From contig BSBK01004082.1 in NCBI GenBank assembly GCA_027943335.1, positions 427,501 through 491,500 on the forward strand: a stretch of 64,000 bases of DNA, written 5' to 3'. Below the pieces are notes generated by a model that was given only the letters and a program-made list of their open reading frames with translations, was not told where the DNA came from and made no database searches. The position numbers were made by a program, and so were the translations under genes. The stretch comes from Chamaecyparis obtusa (Eukaryota; Streptophyta; Pinopsida; Cupressales; Cupressaceae). Positions 56,613 to 64,000 of the stretch are shown here, one piece after another. Position 1 is the stretch's first letter. Each line of letters starts with the position of its first letter.

Positions 56613-59600
56613 TGTTAGCTATTTTTTCTTGCAGGACCAAGCTTAAATCAAATAGTTGCGCTTAAAACACTGGTTAGGCACTCAAGCTTGACAAGAAAAA
56701 CAAACCAATTGATGAGGATAAAGAGAAATCCTCCTTCTTCTTTGAGCTCCACATTCACTCAGGTGGGTATTACCTTATCTGCACACTCAAGATACCTCAT
56801 GACAAACCCAAAGGCCTACAGATAGATTAATGTGGAATAGCAATCAATCTCCTATAGGTATCCTGTACCCCAATGATAGAAAGTCTCATGCAATAGCCCT
56901 ACTTGCATGGAATGAGATTGAAAGCCAAAAACCTATCCTAATCAACAAGAAAGGGAAAGGGTGGGAGTGAAAGGAAATGATTTGAAAATGAGTTTGAAGG
57001 GACCCCTGAGATACCCTAAGTCTCTGATAGACTAGTGCCCTATCCAATGGGTAGCAGAGTCAAATACTTCACTGCAATAGAGCTATGAAATAAGAAGACA
57101 ACACACTCACCCTGACCAGATCATACATTACCAAACCACCTGTGCACCCAAATATGTTATCACTTATCCAAGGAACACCTAGGAATAAGTAATACATTAA
57201 CCAACATCCACTGGAAGACAAGCATGATGCATCTTTGATACCCTAGCCCATACATATCTAAACACCAGTCTTAGACTAAGCTACTTCTACGAAAAAAACT
57301 CTATTGCAGACACTCACTGGAAATGCAAATAGAAAGAGTAGGCACCCTTGATGCTATAATCTATAAGTCTAAAATCCAAATGGAGACAATTTGATACAAG
57401 AACAAGTATGTTGCAATCTCATACATAAGACATCTGTTACAATATGCACTGTATTCTTGAACTAGCAAGAGAAAGAAAAACACCCTATATGCAGAGAGAA
57501 GGAGAAAATCTATAGGAAAAAGACCCTTCACATGGAACCAATTCTTCTAAAAAATTTGCAGAAGAAGGAACCCTTACAAAGTCAGAAACTCGACTACTTA
57601 TACCACTAACTACCTTGGAATTCTCTAGGAGAATGCAACAAGCTTAGGGACAGCTAGGGCTAGGGTTTCAAAAAAATTTCAAAAACACTGTGGGAGGGAA
57701 AACTAGCACCAATCTTGTCAGCAACAAGAATGATCTTGGCACTTGAGAAGAATCTCTGAGAAGGACAGGAAGATCATAAATTTACCACGCAAACCATGCT
57801 GATCAGATCATCAAAACACCTCGAGCCAATAAAAACTCCCCAACACCACACGGCACAAATCCTTGCAATCAGTCAAAGCACCCTGGACCACACTAGAATG
57901 GTGGAGAAGTTTAATTTCACCAACTCTGGCCCCCTCTGTCATCAATTTTAGTCCTTACTAGTCGCTCGAAATGTCTTTGAGTTTCAAATTCAAACTCCAA
58001 CGGCTACCTCTTGGTGCCAGCAGCACATCAGCAAAACTGATTTGATCAGAGATCAGTAATAAGTCCCGACCATTAGATCTCTCATCTTCCCAGGCTTCAG
58101 ATCCTCTAACTCATCAAGCACCATGGGTTAACCCTCAACGAACTGGTGACAAAGTGAAAACCTAGTCGTGGGATGAAATACTTAACTCTAGTTGAACTCC
58201 ACGAACACATGACTGCACGTGTTAAAATAGCCCACTAAATCATCTGGTGAACTAGTGACAAAGGAACCTTCACCAATTCATGGAATACTTCATACCTCTG
58301 CTAAAAACTCTAGCGACCCCACGACCACTCATCACCAAGTCACCAGACCAACTAGCAAACCACCAAATCATCTCGTGAACCAACGACAAGAAAGAATTTA
58401 TCAGCACCGCCAGACCTTATCCACTCTGCCAAACCACAGACCCCACCATTAACTCCACAACCATGATGCATGATGCCACCTATCACACCTCCACTCACTA
58501 CAATCGCCGAGTCACTATGATGCATGATGCCACCTCAGTACACTAGCAACCAACCAGAACCCAGCATGTCACCATCTCCCATTGGGCCCCAACACCACGT
58601 GGCACTCAGTCGCATGATCGCAAGCCGTGGAAATGGCCCCTTGAGATCATGCGACAAGGCCATAAGACTACAACATCACCACCCACCAGCCAATAGAAAA
58701 TCACCACCGCATCCAAAAGATGCCTCACCTCACCACCTGCTAACAGGCCCCAAGGACACGTGGCAAGCAATCGCATGATCGCATAGCCAAAAACTGGGCT
58801 ATCCGACCATGCGACAGCCAATCACAAGCTGCCACATGATCACCGCTAGGACCACCAAACAGCAACCACCAACAGGCCCCACACTGACAGATGGCAAGCG
58901 ATCACATGATCGCATGTCAGAAAAGTCTGACATGCAGCCATGCAACAGCCAATAAGAACATGCCATCTATCACACTTCCGACACCGGGCCCACTTCACCG
59001 AGGAAACACTGGAAACAAACAAGATCAATGGCAGGTGCATGATCACATGGGGATAGAATATTCCATGTGATCACATGCCAATCATTGATCTCCTTCCTTT
59101 GCCACTTTGAAGAAACTGGCCCCACATCATCACACTTGCACGCTTAAGACAAAGAAGACCGCTAGGCAGTAGAACAAGACTGGGAAGTTGGGACCACGTG
59201 AACATGTGGCAGGCTATCGCATGATCACATGTCAAAAAAATTTGACATGCGGCCATGCGACGGCCAATCAAGAGGAACTTTTGAAGGCCCGAGCCCACCT
59301 ATCATCGCACTTGTGCACTTAAGGAAAGCAAGTAGACAGGGAACTGGGAGGTTGAAAACACACAAAGTTTTCACAACATCGAAGGATCAAAAACACATAG
59401 GGTTTTTGACATTGACACAGAGGCAAACAAGGCTATGAAAACATCAAGGATTTATGTAGGGCAAAAAGGTCGAAAACATCATGGATTTTCAGAAACACTG
59501 TGGGTTTTTGACACTTAGGCAGATTTTGAAATTTTGTTTCCTGCAGACCTGAGAACTTTAATCTTTTTCTAGATCTTGTGAATTAGCATGTGAAATTTGG

Positions 59601-59714
59601 ACCAGAGCAAGGTGACAACATGGAGAACACAGGGTAGGAGGCAATGAAGAACACTTGCAAGGAAAATAGGCCATTTTCATAAAATTTTTGCTATGACAGA
59701 AAAATGGCCTAACA
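56613..59714 (-). mobile_element. 5' LTR of element E2 (3102 bp)
   Basis: Partner of 43356-46473. On the minus strand it starts TGTTAGGCCATTTTTCTG (59714) and ends TAGCTAACA (56613). The TTAAC target duplication follows at 59715-59719. E2 without E1 would be about 7.98 kb. Confidence 0.93.
58609..59261. repeat. five 46-bp palindromes in the E2 5' LTR
   Basis: At 58609-58655 (47 bp), 58770-58815, 58901-58946, 59034-59079 and 59216-59261, paired in order with those at 45367-46019. The fourth is perfect over GGATAGAATATTCC in its centre. Flanks include GGACACGTGGCAAGC before the second and GCCAATCA after it. Confidence 0.9.
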
Positions 59715-59866
59715 TTAACAATACATATTTAAACAAAAGAGAACATGAATTTGAAATATGATACACTAATTCAACACATAAGGATAATTCTGAACAATAA
59801 TGACACAAAATAGGTGATTAATAAACAATGTAATATTTAATAGCAATACAACATTACAGTACATCA

Positions 59867-62595
59867 CTAATTTTCAAGACACTTGAGTCTAATTTCTTCT
59901 GCTTTCCTATTGGAAAGTTGTTTCCCAGTCTTCATTTTTTCATAGCGGTCATATGTGAAAGGTGGCATGATTCTCAAGCCTTCTAGAAACTTTACATGAG
60001 ATATAGCTACAAATGTCAATCCTGCTCTTTCTCTTGGGCCTATATCAACTGTGGCTCTTGAAAGAGTTAGTCCCTGAGATTTATGAATTGTCAATGCCCA
60101 TGCCAACCTTAATGGTAACTGAAAGGTTCTACCCCTCTAGACTGGTGATATTGGAACTATTCTTAGATGATGGTCATCATATGGTAATCTATAATAATTA
60201 TCAAATTCAACCGTAACATAAGCAGGTGGTTTAGTTGGGGTAGTTCTTGGTTTGTACACAATATTCCAGATATATCCCAAGGATCCATTGACAAGACCGG
60301 CTTCAATCCATAGATTTGTAGTTAATATGACCCTCGAATCCTTACTAAACAAAAACTCTAGATCAAGTTCTTCATTCGATAAATCTTCAATTGTATTACC
60401 GTTCCTTGACTTAGTTGCAAGGCTACATGCAATAGGTTGCCTCAAAAAATACAACATCCTCAAGTTATGGTTACGAACATTGGCATTTGTAGAGAACAAA
60501 TGAACTGTCTTGTCAAACTCATCATTGGTTGCAGCATCTAACCTCACATGGGTTCTCATCATAAGCAAGTTCCAATCATCCAAGTTTGGACTCGCATCTC
60601 TCACATTTATAAGAAGTTGATGAAATCTTTTTTCGTGAATATTTTCTCCATCTTGCCTAAATATTTTATGTAATGTAACCATTGTTTTGAATTCTTGCCA
60701 AAGTAACTTTGCCCGCCTGTTGCTAGCATATGCCGGTTTGTGATTCACTAGAGACAACTGACCAAGATCACCAACCAAAATAATAGATATACCTAAAATA
60801 AAGTAAGAGAAATGATTAGAAGACTATCTATGAAAATTACATGATTGTATTTATAGATGAGTTATAATAATAAATATTATAGCATAAAAACAATGTCATA
60901 AAAAAAATGAAAGTATACCTGCAAAGCTTATGTCAGCACTCTGCAGGAAGGCTTGCCTGAGTCAAGAATCTATATTTTCTAGCAAGTTTTGACCAATGAA
61001 GCTCATTTCATCAATCAAAATATACTTGATATGGGCCATCTCTTCTTGAAAACTTATGAGTCGCATCCCCTTTAGCTAAGAAAAATCTCTAATTGGTATT
61101 CTCAACTTTGAATGAATTGTAGAAGCTCCTATATTGACCACCGCAACTCCAGTTGGTGGAAGTAATAGAAGTAGAGAAGTAATTGGAAAAGCTGCAGTGT
61201 GAAGAATTTGACTGATGGCACTAATCAAATAAGATTTTCCTATTCCTGTTGTTCCTTGAATTATCATAAACAAAGTCATCCCGACCTGATTTCTGTGGTA
61301 GTGTGTCATAATAATATCAATTGCCTTCTGTTGCTTCTCACTAAGGCTTGTTAAGTTGATGCAATGTGGGATGTCATCATACATGAGACATCTGTGTTTC
61401 TTCATTTCTCCTATGAAGTTGATTGCTATAGCAGTATGATCTTCACCTTGATATTCACTACACCAGTTTGTATTTCTATCAACATCTCTTCTTCCTAACA
61501 TATCTATCTCAGAAACCTGCATATGTTGACCACGATGTAGTCTAGAGATGATTTCCCATTCATTCTCTATGGTAGTTTCTTGAAAAACTTCATTATCTTC
61601 CACTTCAGAAGCACTGCTAGGATCATCATCTTCCGTAGGTGCTACTCTTTGAACATGCCAAGGATTATAATTGAGTGATTCCCAGTTTTGTACTATAGTA
61701 TCATTATCATGACCAATGTCTCTTTCAATGTTACGAAAAGGCTTATATAGCAACAACTCAAATAAACAAAACTCTACCCATTTACTTGAATCATGCGGAG
61801 GAATGGATAAAAACCTAGGGAAAACTCTGACAATAGCCATCTTTTGCCTTGGTCCCCATTTGTTGTCTCCTCTTTTTCTTGGATTGTATATCCAAGATCT
61901 GGCTGCATCAATTAAGGTGATACCTTCCATACAAATTGGCCTTATTTTATAGCCATCTATAAAAGATTTGGCATGTTCTTCATCAATTTCCTCATTGTTT
62001 ACTGGTATGGGTTTGAAAACCTCACGTGAGACATTTAGATTAACAAACTTTCTACTACTCTCAAACAATGGAAGCTCTAACAAGATATGACATGTTTCCT
62101 AGGCTCCTATATCCCTCTTTATAATTGTGTCTGTGAGTAGCTTTCTATATGCTCGTGCAGCCAAATCATCAGCATTTTCTAGGTTTGACAAACGCATCAA
62201 CATTTTTGAATAGGTTTCTGAACTCCTCTCAGCTTTTGCTGCATACTTTGCAATGTACTTAATAACTGCATGTTTTGAAAGAATGGGTTGCCAATCTATA
62301 TTTTCCCTCCACAGTTGCAGTATGTACCAATTATGTGAATTCACTCTATCATCATTTCTAGCAGGCTCAAACTTTCTTTCACCTGATTCTGGATCCTCAC
62401 ATAACTTGGATCCCTCCAAATTCAATGGCCAAGGTGCATTGTACCTAACAGAAAAAGAAGTGAGCATCTATTTTGATTAATTTATGGGAATATTTAATAT
62501 ATAATTTTTATCTATTCTATATTAATTGATGAAAAAATTGCCTGCAAACCATTCTTCCCCTTTTTTTATGCAAACATGCACCCTCCTTATAGACT
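59867..62595 (-). pseudogene. Helitron-type Rep/PIF1-like helicase, N-terminally truncated
   Basis: On the minus strand the remnant starts near 62595, with a possible intron (62457 to about 62545) before RYNAPWPLNLEGSKLCEDPE. It continues WYILQLWRENIDWQPILSKH and VIKYIAKYAAKAERSSETYS (a Helitron Rep C-terminal pattern), then the PIF1-family helicase: SEKQQKAIDIIM, Walker A GTTGIGKSYL (about 61252-61223), GVAVVNIGASTIHS, Walker B ILIDEMSFIG (near 61020-60990), VGDLGQLSLV, and the end region AWALTIHKSQGLTLSRATVD and ERAGLTFVAISHVKFLEGLR, stopping at 59867. An intron at 60793-60918 (GTATAC...TTTTAG) splits Walker B from GDLGQL. In-frame stops at about 62099, 61076, 60960 and 60137 kill it. The HUH nuclease domain is absent. 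Such proteins drive rolling-circle transposition. Confidence 0.85.
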
Positions 62596-62599
62596 ATGT

Positions 62600-63816
62600 G
62601 GATCTATTACAACATCTTTGTTCTTGTTCTAGAATTTGACTTTATCTTTGTTGTTGGAACTAGAACCTGATTCATACTTGTTGTCTTTGTTAAGTGATAT
62701 ATCTCCCTTACGAGAAAGCACATTTTTTATCTTTATGGCATTTTCTACCATTTTCTCAATTGAAGTATGATTTTGCATTTGCAGGTGATAATTGATTTCT
62801 AGAATTAGGTTATTGATAAAGATTTATAATTTCTCATTTTCTGGGATTTATCTATCATAGAGTGAAAATTTCTTCCTCCAACATTTCAGGAAGGTCAAGA
62901 AGGGTTCTCCTAGCTTTTGTTTAAGATTGTAGATGTCAATCATAGTGACCAGGTGTTGAATATTATAGGAGTATTGTTGGTAAAATAGTTTGATCAACTC
63001 CTCAAAATTCATGATTGTTGGAGGCATTTTAGAGAACCAATGAATGGTTGCTCCTCCCAGAGACCATGAAAAAAGACACATTAAGTAGGTTGGTTCATGC
63101 ATAAACTCCATGGATTGAGTACAAAATTCTCTGCCATGATCTTGAGGGTTAGAGTTTTCATCATATTTGTCATATTTTGGTATCTCTGCTCTTTTTGGGA
63201 ATCTTGGCATGTACAATTTTTTATCGAATGGAAAGGGGAATAGAGACTCCATAGAGAATTATTTAGGTTCCTTCTCCTTTTCCAACTTGTTGTGTTTAAC
63301 TTGCATGGCATGCATCTATTTCATCATGGTTGTGATGGGAGTCTCTTCCTCTTGTGTGATGATATTATCAACACTAAATTCTTGAGTAAGTTGGGCTCCT
63401 TGTTGAGCTAGTTGTAAGAAATAATAGGTATCTTTCACTTCTTGAAAGAAGTGTTTCATCATTTTTTGAAAGAGATCATCATTTCTATATCATTCAACTT
63501 CAGAAGGTGTTGGTTCGGGATCTCCACCATGATTAGAGTGATGACCTTGGGATCCTTGGTTTTCTCCTCCTTGAGACATTGAAGTGTTGTGAGGACTCCT
63601 AGGGATTGATTGATGTGGAATTGATTGATTACCTTCGTGGGTTGATTAAGGAGGATTAGAATAACCTTCTTTCATATGTAGATTACCTAGAGTGTCTTCT
63701 TCATAATGAGTTGTATTGTAAGGTTGATTAATGGTCTGAACAACGTAAGAAGACAAAGGTGATAATTTTGGTTCTTCTCTAAGTTTTCTATGTGAGGAAG
63801 CTCTAGTTTCCACCAT
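62600..63816 (-). pseudogene. Ty3/gypsy gag remnant
   Basis: Minus-strand frame starting MVETRASSHRKLREEPK (63816) and, after several in-frame stops (near 63647, 63480, 63320 and 63250), the gag domain: MPRFPKRAEIPKYDKYDENS, GGATIHWFSKMPPTIMNFEE, LIKLFYQQYSYNIQHLVTMI and LTFLKCWRKKFSLYDR (63252-62848). Past a stop it continues to about 62610 (SIEKMVENAIKIKNVLSRKG). The W-F-x-x-M-P-P and F-x-x-x-W-R-K-K patterns are those of retrotransposon gag. It runs straight into the Helitron helicase on the same strand, so one truncated the other. Confidence 0.82.
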
Positions 63817-64000
63817 TAACCTTGAGTGAATCAGAAGAGCAAGATTAAGACAACTGATCAATGACTTGATTCGGGAAAATTGAATGACGCAACCTTGTCA
63901 AGATTGGATTGGTTGATTGATGAAAAGATTGTAAGTGTCAGATATTGTGTCCTAGACGTATGGGTAGATGCCCAAATGATAGTGGACATGAGCTCACAAC
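63817..64000. other. leader upstream of the gypsy gag
   Basis: Non-coding bases upstream of the gag start, continuing past the window. No LTR or primer-binding site is recognised. Confidence 0.4.

Noticed and set aside
60013..60503. Plus-strand ORFs opposite the helicase
   Set aside because: Shadows of the minus-strand PIF1-like helicase, whose motifs are plain.

Overview
The window reads as nuclear DNA of a seed plant with a very large, repeat-filled genome, most likely a gymnosperm. That is an inference from three things: the density of old nested LTR retrotransposons, interstitial TTAGGG-like arrays, and a plant SKP1-type gene as the only clearly intact host gene. Almost every retroelement frame carries stops and frameshifts, many of them C-to-T type, as expected of old methylated repeats.

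Layout. 1-3055: decayed Ty3/gypsy pol (+). 3056-8466: gene-free A/T-rich DNA with a perfect 16-bp hairpin (4809-4845) and a possible short LTR (8303-8466). 8665-about 11100: GC-richer LTR-like block with eight 46-bp palindromes. 12835-18917: remains of minus-strand LTR element(s) with two related LTRs and a three-copy tandem repeat. 19577-30179: decayed Ty1/copia element (+), with gag, protease, integrase, RT and RNase H, into which a 4.1-kb minus-strand element with gag and protease only (22806-26921, TSD AAGAG) has inserted. 31320-32308 and 39045-40066: two inverted copies of a 1-kb repeat, each followed by a hairpin element and a degenerate TTAGGG-like array (32600-33620 and 40236-42420). 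Between these copies lies the genic island: a two-exon SKP1-like gene (38049-38822, +), and divergently a small-heat-shock-protein fragment overlapping an unknown acidic ORF (36972-37446, -).

43356-59714 is the most interesting part: a non-autonomous LTR element with 3.1-kb LTRs (E2, minus strand, TSD TTAAC) interrupted by a second member of the same family (E1, plus strand, 47115-55491, TSD CAAAG). Neither has recognisable gag or pol; both encode the same unrecognised acidic protein. All four LTRs, and the block at 8.9-10.6 kb, carry a family of palindromes that are almost all exactly 46 bp long, share outer arms (GTCGCATGATCGCATG type) and differ in their centres; I count 26. Many sit between a CCAAT box and a G-box-like CACGTGGC. 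59867-62595 is a Helitron-type PIF1 helicase pseudogene (-), joined upstream to a decayed gypsy gag (about 62600-63816, -).

All coordinates and alignments were made by eye; no search or alignment program was run.
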